From WJKQ01 sp043810515 (lineage in GTDB: Bacteria; Patescibacteriota; Gracilibacteria; UBA1369; LOWO2-01-FULL-3), in contig JBDRNZ010000019.1 in assembly GCA_043810515.1 (NCBI GenBank), positions 26,464 to 90,463 on the forward strand: a stretch of DNA of 64,000 bases. The letters are read 5' to 3'. Shown here in pieces: positions 1-8,813 of the stretch. How positions within the stretch are numbered: position 1 is the stretch's first letter; each line of letters starts with the position of its first letter. The notes beneath the pieces were generated by a model. That model saw nothing but the letters and a program-made list of their open reading frames with translations. It ran no database searches and was not told the origin of the DNA. Position numbers and translations under genes: made by a program.

Positions 1-1131
1 GGCCTCAATCTGACGAATACGCTCTCTTGTGACACGGAATTCCTGGCCAACCTCTTCAAGAGTATGACCAACACCATCCCTCAACCCGAAACGCATTTCA
101 ATAATTTTTCTCTCACGCGGAGAAAGATACTGAAGCATTTCATGAATATTTTCCTTTAATAATTGACGGTTTGTGGCTTCCGCGGGCGAAAGCGCCTCGT
201 CATCCTCAATAAAATCACCAAGCTTGCTATCCTCCTCGGTACCCACAGGCGCCTCAAGAGAAACGATATCCTGGGAAATTTTCATAATATGACGCACCTT
301 TTTCACCTCCATATCCATCTCGGCAGCAAGCTCCTCGACCAAAGGTTCACGACCAAGCTCCTGCACAAGTCGCCTTTGCGCATGTGTAAGCTTATTTATC
401 GTTTCAACCATATGAACGGGAATACGTATCGTCCTTGCCTGATCCGCAATCGCACGTGTTATAGCCTGACGAATCCACCATGTGGCATATGTTGAAAATT
501 TAAAACCTCTGTTTGGATCAAATTTTTCAACAGCTCTGAAAAGACCGATATTACCTTCCTGGATAAGATCCAGAAAAGACAGGCCTCTTCCTATATATTT
601 TTTTGCAATACTTACAACAAGCCTTAGGTTTGCTTCAGCCAGTTTAGCTTTCGCGGACTGATCACCTCTTGCAATACGACGCGCCAGGTCAACCTCTTCC
701 TTCGCGGTAAGAAGCGAAACTCTTCCAATTTCACACAGATAAAGCCTTATGGAATCATTTGCAATTTCTCTGAATTCGGCCTCCTTTTTAAGTTTTTTCT
801 CTTTTCTGTTAGTAGCCCGTACCTTTGCGCTCGCGGCAGCATCCGCAGTCAGATCAGCACCTCCGGAAATATCCTCAGCCGCCCATTCGTCAGCGTCAAC
901 AATCAAAGAATCCTTGGTATCAAGAACCTCGACACCAAGATCCATAAAAAGACTATATATTTCATCAAGCAAAATAAGGTCATCCTCTATATTCGGCATA
1001 GCCTTCAACAACTCCTGCTGTGTCACAAACCCCTGCGTCTTGCCTTTTTTGACAAGATCTCTGACTTCTTTTGGGAATTTCTCAAGCTGATCATCAGAGG
1101 GTTGCGCTATAAATTTGCTTGTTCTTGCCAT
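1..1131 (-). CDS. rpoD: Primary RNA polymerase sigma factor (sigma-70/RpoD), C-terminus cut by window edge
   Basis: Housekeeping sigma factor that directs RNA polymerase to -35/-10 promoters. The 377 codons in the window run from ATG at 1131 to a helix-turn-helix ending RERIRQIEA, so only about the last 20 residues are missing. Visible parts in order: region 1.1/1.2, region 2 with YIGRGLSFLDLIQEGN and the -10-reading stretch FSTYATWWIRQAI, region 3 with IRIPVHMVETINKL, and region 4 with SPRERKIIEMRFGL and TLEEVGQEF. These are hallmarks of a primary rather than an alternative sigma factor. It lies 35 bp downstream of dnaG on the same strand, the classical dnaG-rpoD order, and is probably cotranscribed from the promoter at 2957-2985. 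Confidence 0.97.
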   Translation of the reverse strand, partial: MARTSKFIAQPSDDQLEKFPKEVRDLVKKGKTQGFVTQQELLKAMPNIEDDLILLDEIYSLFMDLGVEVLDTKDSLIVDADEWAAEDISGGADLTADAAASAKVRATNRKEKKLKKEAEFREIANDSIRLYLCEIGRVSLLTAKEEVDLARRIARGDQSAKAKLAEANLRLVVSIAKKYIGRGLSFLDLIQEGNIGLFRAVEKFDPNRGFKFSTYATWWIRQAITRAIADQARTIRIPVHMVETINKLTHAQRRLVQELGREPLVEELAAEMDMEVKKVRHIMKISQDIVSLEAPVGTEEDSKLGDFIEDDEALSPAEATNRQLLKENIHEMLQYLSPRERKIIEMRFGLRDGVGHTLEEVGQEFRVTRERIRQIEA

Positions 1132-1166
1132 AAATTGGAATCTTGTAGTATTAAAACCTAAAATCT

Positions 1167-2927
1167 CTACCTGGACTGCAGCTCACGTTGCTCTTTCAGC
1201 AAACTCATAACTCGTCCCATGTCCTCCAGATCCTCCGCCTCCTTGATTTCACGATGCAGACGGTTCAACCGTTCATTTTTCATGTTTTTCTTTAACCTGT
1301 CAACTAATTTTCCAATCTCGACTTCCATCGCTTCCTCGGAAAACTGTCCATACTTCTCCTCGGCATAAAGCATAAGAATATCGATTTTTCCTTTATTTGA
1401 AGCGAGAAAGCCTTTATCAAAATCCCACTTCTCCTTACCAGTTCGCACCGCATTATACTGACTAGACAGCTCCTTGTAAACCTCCCCCCACTCAGGTTCC
1501 AGGTCCCAATCAGAAACAAGATCCGCTAATTTGCGAAACAGTCCTGGAAATTCCATTACAAGCCCGAAGATAATACTAGCCGGATCAGGACCGGCAGACA
1601 CGACACTTGATTCCTCTTTTTTAGCAGGATGATCGGCCGGCAGTCTGAAATTCTCAATTTCATCATACAAAAAACCGGAAGCAATATTCATCTTTCCGGC
1701 AAGTTCGCGCACATAAAAATCCTTTACCGAAGACGACATCACCTTAAATAAAGGAAGAAGCTCTTTTATTACAACCGTTCTGCCTTCAAGAGCTGAGACA
1801 TCGTTATCCGTAACAAGTTTATCTATATAAAAACTAACAAAATCCTTCGCACCATCAATAAACTCCTTAAACTTATCCGCACCTCCTGAAAGAACGGCCT
1901 CGGCCGGATCTTTTCCTTCAAACCCGCCTATGGTCTTAACAAGCATTCCGGCCTTAGCAAGCATGGAGTAAGACCTTTTTGTGGCCTCAAACCCAGCATC
2001 ATCAAGATCAAAGCTCGTCACAACATTTTCGGTAATCCTCTTTATAAGCCTGATTTGCTCCTCGGTAAGAGCAGTACCGGAAACCGCCGCAAGATTTTTC
2101 GCACCTTCCTGATACGGAAGAATCACATCGAAATATCCCTCAACAAGTACAATTTTACCCTCCTCTTTTACATATTTCTTGGAATGATACAGCCCATAAA
2201 GAACCTTGCTCTTGCTGTAAATTGAATTTTCCGGCGAGTTCAGATACTTGGGAGCCTGACCTTCCTTAAGCGCTCTACCACCAAACCCGCAGACTCTTCC
2301 AAGATAATCAAAAATAGGAAACATCAGCCTTCCGCGAAATTTATCGTAGACCTTTTCCGAAGCAATATTTTTCGAGGAAATAAAACCACTGTTCCATAAA
2401 ACCTTCCGGCTTATTCCTTTTTTTAGAAGATATGGATAGAGAATGTCATATCCATCGGGAGCAAATCCGATCCTAAAATCTTTTATAGTAACGTCTTTGA
2501 GTCCTCTTTTATATATATAATCAAGAACCTTTTTTCCGTCGTTAGTTTTATGCAACTGCTCCTCAAAAAATTCACACGCAAGATCGTGAGCTTTAAAATA
2601 TTCATCCTTCTCGCCCTTATCCGCCTTTCCCAAAGATTTTGAAATCTTCTCGACCTTCACACCGGCTCTGTCGGCCAAAATAGTTAGAGCTTCGGGAAAT
2701 TCAACACCTTCAACTTCCTGAATAAATGTAAAAATATCCCCGCCTTTATTGCATCCGAAGCAATGACAGATCTGCTTTTCAGCACTCACTACAAAACTGG
2801 GAGTTTTCTCACTATGAAAAGGACAAAGCCCTTTATAATTCCGTCCGGTTTTCTTAAGCTGAACATATTGCGAAACAACATCATAAATATCAAGACGGGC
2901 CTTAATATCGGAAACAACATCAGCCAT
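1167..2927 (-). CDS. dnaG: DNA primase DnaG
   Basis: Synthesises RNA primers at the replication fork. The 586-aa protein has the N-terminal CHC2 zinc finger (LCPFHSEKTPSF, then CHCFGC, about residues 36-65), a catalytic core, and a Toprim domain with VLVEGYFDVI and SFDLDDAG as metal-binding acidic motifs (about residues 255-310). The C-terminal helicase-binding region is less conserved. Length is normal for DnaG (about 580-620). It starts at ATG 2927 with no Shine-Dalgarno sequence, and a TTGTTT-17-TATAAG promoter lies just upstream. It leads the dnaG-rpoD unit and is divergent from the small ORF at 3061. Confidence 0.97.
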   Translation of the reverse strand: MADVVSDIKARLDIYDVVSQYVQLKKTGRNYKGLCPFHSEKTPSFVVSAEKQICHCFGCNKGGDIFTFIQEVEGVEFPEALTILADRAGVKVEKISKSLGKADKGEKDEYFKAHDLACEFFEEQLHKTNDGKKVLDYIYKRGLKDVTIKDFRIGFAPDGYDILYPYLLKKGISRKVLWNSGFISSKNIASEKVYDKFRGRLMFPIFDYLGRVCGFGGRALKEGQAPKYLNSPENSIYSKSKVLYGLYHSKKYVKEEGKIVLVEGYFDVILPYQEGAKNLAAVSGTALTEEQIRLIKRITENVVTSFDLDDAGFEATKRSYSMLAKAGMLVKTIGGFEGKDPAEAVLSGGADKFKEFIDGAKDFVSFYIDKLVTDNDVSALEGRTVVIKELLPLFKVMSSSVKDFYVRELAGKMNIASGFLYDEIENFRLPADHPAKKEESSVVSAGPDPASIIFGLVMEFPGLFRKLADLVSDWDLEPEWGEVYKELSSQYNAVRTGKEKWDFDKGFLASNKGKIDILMLYAEEKYGQFSEEAMEVEIGKLVDRLKKNMKNERLNRLHREIKEAEDLEDMGRVMSLLKEQRELQSR

Positions 2928-2956
2928 AAACTTTTTGAATTTGAATTAGCACAAGT

Positions 2957-2985
2957 CTTATACCTAATATTTCTCCCGAAAACAA
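2957..2985 (-). promoter_or_regulatory. Predicted sigma-70 promoter for dnaG-rpoD
   Basis: On the minus strand a -35 TTGTTT (2980-2985) and a -10 TATAAG (2957-2962) are separated by 17 bp. The predicted start of transcription lies about 20 nt before the dnaG ATG at 2927. It is back to back with the plus-strand promoter at 3006-3034. Confidence 0.6.
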
Positions 2986-3005
2986 TACATCGGACAGTGA
3001 CGATT

Positions 3006-3034
3006 TTGACTAAAACTATTTTTTGTTGTATAAT
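3006..3034 (+). promoter_or_regulatory. Strong predicted sigma-70 promoter for the 59-aa ORF
   Basis: A -35 TTGACT and a perfect -10 TATAAT are spaced by exactly 17 bp, close to full consensus. The expected +1 is near 3041, giving a leader of about 20 nt before the ATG at 3061. This is one of the best promoters in the window and is the main support for the small gene. Confidence 0.75.
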
Positions 3035-3060
3035 AATACCAAGTTCATAAAAATATACTC

Positions 3061-3240
3061 ATGTCAAAACTACAGCCGAGCACTCATTTCAATCGCCAGA
3101 AGCAAATGTTCTATCCTCAAAAAGGCTTCAAATCTCCACATCTGACTGAAGATGAAACCCTTTCGCAGGAAGCAAAAGAGAAACTTCGCGAAAAAAAATC
3201 AGTCCCTCCTTCTTGGAACAAAAACAAGCGCGCTCGCTAA
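3061..3240 (+). CDS. Small basic protein of unknown function (59 aa)
   Basis: The ORF runs from ATG 3061 to TAA 3240 and encodes a hydrophilic, Lys/Gln/Arg-rich protein without membrane segments or a signal peptide. It begins MSKLQPSTHFNRQKQ and ends SWNKNKRAR. I do not recognise a family. Support for a real gene comes from the near-consensus promoter 27 bp upstream and from the lack of any other gene that the promoter could serve: everything downstream to 6.8 kb is on the opposite strand. Its last 42 bp overlap the end of the convergent glycosyltransferase gene. The small, basic, extended sequence could suit nucleic-acid or ribosome binding, but that is a guess. Confidence 0.6.
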   Translation: MSKLQPSTHFNRQKQMFYPQKGFKSPHLTEDETLSQEAKEKLREKKSVPPSWNKNKRAR

Positions 3241-4254
3241 AAGCACCATCAAAATTATAAGTCCGATAATAACGAATAATTTTTGCTGTCCGCTGACAAA
3301 TGAAACAGCCACAGCCCCCAGAAGCGCGGTTACAAAAACATACATCAAAACAACCTTCCTGGCTGATATTCCAAGATCAAGAAGCCTGTGATGCAGATGT
3401 TTCAAATCGCCTTTCCAGAACTTTTGGCCTGAAAAAATTCTCCTCAAAAAAACCCAGAGCATGTCGAGTATCGGGATGCCAAGAACCAAAAAAGCCGTCG
3501 CAACTTTTCCGCCTGAAAAAATTGCCAGAGCCGCGATAATAAAACCGAAAAAAGTACTTCCGCTATCCCCCATCAAAATTTTTGGTTTTGGAAAATCAAA
3601 AATAAAAAACGCCAGAGCAATCATCGCTATAATCAAAGCCAAAGTCGCAACAGCAACCTGAGACTGCGGATCTTCGTGAACTCCGGGATGAATACTTAAA
3701 ATGAAAATCGTCAGCGCAGCCACAAAGCTCACACCGCTACCAAGACCTCCAATACCATCAATAAGATTCATGGTATTTAAAATAACAATCACCCACACGA
3801 TCGTAAAAATAGCGGAAATTATGGGAATTCCGCGCCAGATAATACCGGAAAAATCAAGGGTTCCAAGAAAAGGAATATTTATGGAAAGAATACCTATTCC
3901 GCAAACAACAATTATCACACAGGCCGTAAACTGCACAAAAAGCCGGATCCAGGGACTTAAGGAAAACATATCGTCAAAAAAACCAACTCCAACAATCAGC
4001 CCTGCGCCAACAATCAGTCCGGCAAGCTCTTTATTAAAAGGAACAAACACCACCGCGCATACAATAAACGCAAGAAAAATCGCCAAACCACCGTAATAAG
4101 GTATTGGAGGCCGTTTGAGTCCGTATTTTTCCGGCCTGTCCATCAGCCCCAGTTTTGGGAATATTTTCATCGCGAGAAGAACCAAAACTACAGTGATCGC
4201 AAAAGCGAAAACCGCAGGCTGCCAATATTGATTTAAAATATTCAAAAAATTCAT
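3199..4254 (-). CDS. Undecaprenyl-phosphate sugar-1-phosphate transferase (WecA/TagO/MraY superfamily)
   Basis: Polytopic enzyme that transfers a sugar-1-phosphate (GlcNAc-1-P in WecA/TagO) from a UDP-sugar to undecaprenyl phosphate, the first step of a surface glycopolymer. About ten hydrophobic segments are visible. Catalytic motifs are VGFFDD, NTMNLIDGIGGLGSG and GDSGSTFFGF, and the cytoplasmic motif HLHHRLLDLG is typical of the WecA/TagO branch rather than MraY. I start it at ATG 4254; a TTG three codons upstream is less likely. It lies 15 bp downstream of truB and probably ends a murE-truB unit. It may supply the lipid-linked glycan to which SLH proteins attach, which is inference only. 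Confidence 0.88.
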   Translation of the reverse strand: MNFLNILNQYWQPAVFAFAITVVLVLLAMKIFPKLGLMDRPEKYGLKRPPIPYYGGLAIFLAFIVCAVVFVPFNKELAGLIVGAGLIVGVGFFDDMFSLSPWIRLFVQFTACVIIVVCGIGILSINIPFLGTLDFSGIIWRGIPIISAIFTIVWVIVILNTMNLIDGIGGLGSGVSFVAALTIFILSIHPGVHEDPQSQVAVATLALIIAMIALAFFIFDFPKPKILMGDSGSTFFGFIIAALAIFSGGKVATAFLVLGIPILDMLWVFLRRIFSGQKFWKGDLKHLHHRLLDLGISARKVVLMYVFVTALLGAVAVSFVSGQQKLFVIIGLIILMVLLASALVFVPRRRD

Positions 4255-4269
4255 ATCAGGCAAACTTTA

Positions 4270-5112
4270 TCATAATATTTGTTTTTTGTACTTAATCCCA
4301 CAACCCGACCCCTCCAAAACACCAACCAGTTTTCCCTTATAAAAAGCCATAACCGCCCTCCCCTGTTCAACTTTTTTATTCTTCAAAATTCTGCCATCTT
4401 TCAGCCCCCCAAATCCCTCATCATCAAGTTCCATATGGTCAAATTTCCCAACCACTGTCTCGAGCGGTATTAATTTTGACAAATCCGCGTTTTCCACAGA
4501 AAAATCACCAACTTTTGTCCGCCTCAGCCCTTCTACATAAGCCCCGCATCCAAGATTTTCTCCCAGGTCATTAACAAGCGAACGGATATAAGTTCCGCTC
4601 CCGCACTTAACCCTAAATGACACTTTTGGCCAGGCAAAATCAATTATTTTAAAATCATAAATCTTTATTTTCCGGGGTTTAAGTTTCACATCTTCACCTT
4701 TCCTGGCCATATCATAAGCCCGTCGCCCCTCAATCTTCAGAGCAGAAAACTTCGGAGGCATCTGCGAGATTTCGCCCAAAAACGACTTCTCAATAATCCT
4801 CTCGATATCATCTTTTTTAAAAACCGCTTCAGTATCAACTTCTTTAATTTTTCCATCGGCATCATAAGTATCAGATTTGTACCCGAAATGCGCCAAAACT
4901 TCGTACTCCTTGTCATTCCCGACAAAAAATTCCAAAAGCTTGGTCCCCTCTCCAATGCCAACAATCAAAAGGCCCGTAGCAAGAGGATCAAGAGTCCCCG
5001 CATGACCAACTCTGCGTTCCCCGGTAATCCTCCTGACATTTCTGACAACGTCAAAAGAAGTCGCACCTTTTTCCTTGTCTATAAACAAAAATCCATTCAT
5101 AAAAACCCGCAT
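4270..5112 (-). CDS. truB: tRNA pseudouridine-55 synthase TruB
   Basis: Isomerises U55 of the tRNA T-loop to pseudouridine. The 280-aa protein has the TruB opening FLFIDKEKGATSFDVV, the catalytic-Asp motif RVGHAGTLDPLATG and the later GTYIRSLVNDLGE motif; the C-terminal PUA-like tail is short. A second ATG at 5100 (MNGFLF) matches the usual TruB N-terminus and may be the true start. The stop is TGA, which argues against UGA recoding. It begins 3 bp after the murE stop and is followed 15 bp later by the glycosyltransferase. Confidence 0.95.
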   Translation of the reverse strand: MRVFMNGFLFIDKEKGATSFDVVRNVRRITGERRVGHAGTLDPLATGLLIVGIGEGTKLLEFFVGNDKEYEVLAHFGYKSDTYDADGKIKEVDTEAVFKKDDIERIIEKSFLGEISQMPPKFSALKIEGRRAYDMARKGEDVKLKPRKIKIYDFKIIDFAWPKVSFRVKCGSGTYIRSLVNDLGENLGCGAYVEGLRRTKVGDFSVENADLSKLIPLETVVGKFDHMELDDEGFGGLKDGRILKNKKVEQGRAVMAFYKGKLVGVLEGSGCGIKYKKQIL

Positions 5113-5115
5113 TTT

Positions 5116-6465
5116 TTAAGATTGCATACGTACATTATCCCTTTTTTCCCATTCATCAGGATGAATTTCAACCTCGACTTCGCGTTCCAAAAGATCCTCT
5201 ATAACCTTTTTATCGTTCCACGGAACTTTTTTGCCGCGCACCATCATAACCTCCTCCGCCCCCTTTCCGGCAACAACAACACAATCCCCTTCCACAGCTT
5301 TTGTAAGGGCAAGCCTTATGGCTTCACGCCTGTTTGGAATTTTCCAGAAATCCTTTCCCTCAATTCTCGGAATTCCCTCAGCCACCTGCTCAATTATCAC
5401 CCACTCATCCTCCTCATACGGATCATCGTCCGTCAGAATAATATAATCCGCAAATTCATTCGCAGCCGCACCCATTTTCGGACGCTTTGCTTTATCACGC
5501 CCACCACCGGTCGCGCCAAAAACAGCAAAAAGTTTTCCGGGAGTCAGTTTGCGATAAAGCTTCAACAAACTTTCCAGAGCCTCGGTAGTATGAGCGTAAT
5601 CAACTATTATGCTGTATTTCTGGCCACAATTTATATGTTCAAAACGTCCGGCAACCGTGGAACTTTCCTCAAGAGCACGTTTTATAGTCTCAACCGGAAT
5701 CTGTAAAACTAGTCCGACAGAAGCCGCCGCAAGTGCGTTATAAACATTAAATTCACCGGGAAGATTAAGATCAATTGGAACGGAATTATTTGGAACATGA
5801 AGAATAAAATGCGAGCCCTCGGGTTTTTTCTCCAGCTTTTCAGCGTAAACAGTAGCCGACTTTAGACCATAACTGATTTTCCTGTCAGCCACAAACTGAT
5901 TGAAAAAATTAAAATATTTGTCATCGGCATTTGTAACGGTAACTTTCGGAATCCCGAATTTTCTCCTGCCCCTCGAAACGCTTTTAAAAAGCCCTCCCTT
6001 CGCATTGAGATATGAATTAAAACTTCCGTGATATTCAACATGATCCAGAGTGACATTTGTAATAACGGCAACGTCAAAATTTATGCCAAAAACCCTGGAC
6101 TGCGTAATAGCATGAGAGCTGACTTCAATTACCGCATACTTGCAGCCGGTCTTAACCATCCGTTTCAAAAGTTTCTGCAGATGAAAAGGACTCAAGGTAG
6201 TCTGTTTTGTGGCATTGGCCCAGCGCTCATCACCAATCTGAAAATTCACAGTCGAAGTCATCCCGGCTTTATAACCGGCGGTATTCAAAATATTTGTAAT
6301 CAGATTAACGGTTGTGGTCTTGCCGTTCGTGCCCGTAACCCCGACAACAATCAGCTTGTCAGCCGGAAAAAAATAAACCAAAGCAGCCACTATCCCTTTA
6401 ATTTTGTGATAAAAAAGCCTTAAAGGATGCGTCTCGGGAATAATTTTTCGTAAAAAATTCAACAT
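5116..6465 (-). CDS. murE: Mur ligase, MurE-like, lacking the N-terminal UDP-binding domain
   Basis: ATP-dependent ligase adding the third amino acid to UDP-MurNAc-dipeptide in peptidoglycan synthesis. The ATP loop GTNGKTTT sits at residues 45-52, whereas in typical MurE it is near residue 110, so most of the N-terminal substrate-binding domain is absent (449 aa against about 490). The central domain shows EVSSHA and TNVTLDHVEYHGS with the carbamylated-Lys region following, and the C-terminal domain shows VDYAHTTEAL and GATGGGRDKAKR. The meso-DAP signature DNPR is replaced by DDPY (about residue 346), which argues against meso-DAP. A short hydrophobic stretch occupies residues 25-34. It is followed by truB. 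Confidence 0.85.
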   Translation of the reverse strand: MLNFLRKIIPETHPLRLFYHKIKGIVAALVYFFPADKLIVVGVTGTNGKTTTVNLITNILNTAGYKAGMTSTVNFQIGDERWANATKQTTLSPFHLQKLLKRMVKTGCKYAVIEVSSHAITQSRVFGINFDVAVITNVTLDHVEYHGSFNSYLNAKGGLFKSVSRGRRKFGIPKVTVTNADDKYFNFFNQFVADRKISYGLKSATVYAEKLEKKPEGSHFILHVPNNSVPIDLNLPGEFNVYNALAAASVGLVLQIPVETIKRALEESSTVAGRFEHINCGQKYSIIVDYAHTTEALESLLKLYRKLTPGKLFAVFGATGGGRDKAKRPKMGAAANEFADYIILTDDDPYEEDEWVIIEQVAEGIPRIEGKDFWKIPNRREAIRLALTKAVEGDCVVVAGKGAEEVMMVRGKKVPWNDKKVIEDLLEREVEVEIHPDEWEKRDNVRMQS

Positions 6466-6477
6466 AAATCCATAAAT

Positions 6478-6846
6478 TTAACCTTGCGAATTATACCAGC
6501 CTTTCACAAATTCAACATCATCCGAAATCTGTTTTTTAAGATCGTCTTCATTGTCAAATTTCCGGCTGTTCCGGACTTTTTCAAGAAGCTCAACTTTAAT
6601 TTCCGTTCCAACATCAACATTTCCGTCAAAAACGACAAGATATGATTCACACATCACAGGTTCATCAGAAAAAGTCGGCTTCCGCCCAACGTGAATTGCC
6701 GCTTTTTCAAATTTCCCATTCACAAAAACCCTACCGGCATAAACACCGCTCAGTAAACCTTTATATGGAATATTTAAGGTTGGAAAACCGAGCTTCCGTC
6801 CGAACCCCTTTCCCATGACAGTTTTTCCGGTAATTTTTTCAATCAT
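6478..6846 (-). CDS. ribF: Stand-alone riboflavin kinase (RibF C-terminal domain)
   Basis: Phosphorylates riboflavin to FMN. The 122-aa protein contains only the flavokinase fold: the opening GKTVMGKGFGRKLGFPTLN with the PTxN nucleotide/Mg motif, then SGVYAGRV, IHVGRKPTF and a conserved Glu in the LLEKVRNSRKF region. Bacterial RibF normally fuses this to an N-terminal FAD synthetase of about 180 aa, which is missing here. A separate RibL-like nucleotidyltransferase at 25456 may replace it. It lies 12 bp upstream of the MurE-like gene and heads that minus-strand run. Confidence 0.88.
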   Translation of the reverse strand: MIEKITGKTVMGKGFGRKLGFPTLNIPYKGLLSGVYAGRVFVNGKFEKAAIHVGRKPTFSDEPVMCESYLVVFDGNVDVGTEIKVELLEKVRNSRKFDNEDDLKKQISDDVEFVKGWYNSQG

Positions 6847-6903
6847 ACGGGTATATTACAAACACTTTGCCAAAAATGGAACTTTTATCTACACTTCAGT
6901 CAC

Positions 6904-8157
6904 ATGAAAATAACAAAAACACTGCTATATATTACGCTTTTTCTCCTCCAGGCATACCTTGTCAGATTTAACATCGGGCCGTATCCGTCAAATCTTTCCG
7001 AAATTTTGATCGGACTCACGGCAATTGCCTTTTTTGCTGAAACCATAAAGGAAAAGTCATTCATTCAAAAACTGAAAAACCTGAAAAAACACTGGATAAT
7101 TTTGAGCCTCGCGGGCCTGACAATTCTTTCGATAATAATAATTCCGGTACATGACAAAACAGCCCTTTTGAGGAATTTGAAGTTTTTGTTTTTTGGAATA
7201 ATTATCGGGCTGATTTTTCTGGAAACTTTTCGCAAAAATGAAGAAAGAAAAACGGCGTTAAAATTCGCGGGCCTCGGCGCCATCGCATTCGGAATTTTCT
7301 CCGTCATCTACAACCTGCTCGGCTACAACGTAGCCCCCGACCTGAGGCTCCTCGGCCCGCTTGATGCTGCGGTTTACCTTGCGTACTACCTGACACCGTT
7401 TTTCATCTTTTTCACAATCCAATCCATCGAAAATCGAAAATCCACCGGCCGTTTTATAACGACAGATTTCATATGCGCACTACTGCTTTTAATTTTGATC
7501 CTTGCAACAAGATCAATGGGCGCGCTCGGCGGGTCATTTCTGGTTTTGCTGATCTATTCATTCAAAAAAAATCACAAACACATCGCGTCATCCCGCCTCG
7601 CGCGCCTAATTCTCGCCTCAATCGCAATTCTTATTTCCCTCGCAACTTTCTACACAAAAATCCTTCCGACAATCCAGACCGATTATTCCAGCCTCGACGA
7701 ACGAGGCGAAATCTGGGCAACCTCGCTCGACCTGCTTTCCCACCCAAAAAACCTGCTTCTCGGAGTCGGATTCGGTCAGTTTGAAGACACCTACATCAAA
7801 ACGGTCGACACCGTACTCGGCCATCGCCCTCTCGATTACTACGTCATCCAGCCTCACGACATTTTCCTTCTTTTCGTTTTTAATTACGGAATCCTCGGCC
7901 TCGCATTCATCATTTTCTGCATCTACAAAACAATCTCGCGCCTCGCGAAATCACGCACCTCTAAAACCTCTCCCCTTTCCGCCTCGGAAATTTCACTTTT
8001 CATTCTTCTGTATTTTTTCATTCACGGCCTGATCGACACGCCATTCTACAAAAACGACCTGATGATTCTTCTGATAATCTTCCTTGAAATGGGACTCACC
8101 TCACCGCTCCGACCTCACGCCTTAAGTCCGGAAACCAAATCCAGCAAAGCCGCATAA
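6904..8157 (+). CDS. O-antigen ligase/polymerase-like membrane protein (Wzy_C/WaaL family)
   Basis: A 417-aa protein with about ten to eleven hydrophobic segments and a large extracytoplasmic loop (about residues 255-320) containing SSLDERGEIW and QPHDIFLLF. The Arg and His of these motifs are positioned as in O-antigen ligases and Wzy polymerases. Such enzymes transfer or polymerise lipid-linked glycans outside the membrane, so it may act on the product of the 3199-4254 glycosyltransferase. The ATG at 6904 is divergent from the riboflavin kinase. Its last 43 bp overlap the end of the convergent tpiA. The exact substrate cannot be read from the sequence. Confidence 0.8.
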   Translation: MKITKTLLYITLFLLQAYLVRFNIGPYPSNLSEILIGLTAIAFFAETIKEKSFIQKLKNLKKHWIILSLAGLTILSIIIIPVHDKTALLRNLKFLFFGIIIGLIFLETFRKNEERKTALKFAGLGAIAFGIFSVIYNLLGYNVAPDLRLLGPLDAAVYLAYYLTPFFIFFTIQSIENRKSTGRFITTDFICALLLLILILATRSMGALGGSFLVLLIYSFKKNHKHIASSRLARLILASIAILISLATFYTKILPTIQTDYSSLDERGEIWATSLDLLSHPKNLLLGVGFGQFEDTYIKTVDTVLGHRPLDYYVIQPHDIFLLFVFNYGILGLAFIIFCIYKTISRLAKSRTSKTSPLSASEISLFILLYFFIHGLIDTPFYKNDLMILLIIFLEMGLTSPLRPHALSPETKSSKAA

Positions 8158-8777
8158 GGATCAGGAGATCTTATAACCCCCGAAGCCAGAAGCACACCGA
8201 CGGCTCCGAGCGAAAGCGCGATACGCACGTCCTCGCGATCTTTTATTCCCGCACCGACCAAAACTCTGTTCTCGCCGACAAGCCTGACCGCATTTTCAAT
8301 AATTTCAGGACCCGCTTTTGAAACAGAAATATCCCCGCCGATAAGCTCCGGCGGCTCCACCGCAACCAGATCCGGCTCAAAGGCAACTATTTTTTCCGCC
8401 TGCTCGGCGGTATTTGCACACGCCACCGTAAAAAGTCCAACCTCCCTGCACGCAGTGACAGCCTCTTTCAACGTATCGTATTCAAGCGGATATTCCGCAT
8501 GATTAAGCAGTGTTCCATAAGCACCGAGATCCTTCACCGAGTAGGGCAAAATATGACCCGTGTGACTGCCATATCTCACAGGATCGACATGCTGGGCAAA
8601 AACCGGGATATCAACAGCATTCACTACCCTCTCAAGATCAAGAGCGTTCACGGCAATAGCAATGCTGGCACCTGTCTCTTTCGCTATCTTCTCATGAATT
8701 TTCGCAAGTTCGACAGCACTCGCGCCGGTAGCCTGCTCGTAAAGCTTGAAATTGACAATGATAAGCGGTAACTGCAT
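8115..8777 (-). CDS. tpiA: Triosephosphate isomerase, archaeal-type
   Basis: Interconverts glyceraldehyde-3-phosphate and dihydroxyacetone phosphate. The short 220-aa sequence has VNFKLY with catalytic Asn9/Lys11, catalytic His in LLNHAEYPL, catalytic Glu in VAVEPPELIG and the phosphate-binding VLVGAGI and VLLASGV. Bacterial enzymes are about 250 aa and carry a GHSERR motif. Both the NHAE motif and the length match the archaeal family, so it looks archaeal-type or anciently transferred. The end overlaps the convergent membrane protein gene by 43 bp. The next gene upstream is divergent. Confidence 0.9.
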   Translation of the reverse strand: MQLPLIIVNFKLYEQATGASAVELAKIHEKIAKETGASIAIAVNALDLERVVNAVDIPVFAQHVDPVRYGSHTGHILPYSVKDLGAYGTLLNHAEYPLEYDTLKEAVTACREVGLFTVACANTAEQAEKIVAFEPDLVAVEPPELIGGDISVSKAGPEIIENAVRLVGENRVLVGAGIKDREDVRIALSLGAVGVLLASGVIRSPDPYAALLDLVSGLKA

Positions 8778-8813
8778 ATGTTGAAATATACAAAGATTGT
8801 ACTCTTAAATAAA

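Noticed and set aside
4888..5706. Open frame of 272 codons opposite truB and the MurE-like gene
   Set aside because: It crosses the boundary of two certain genes and has no coding signature.
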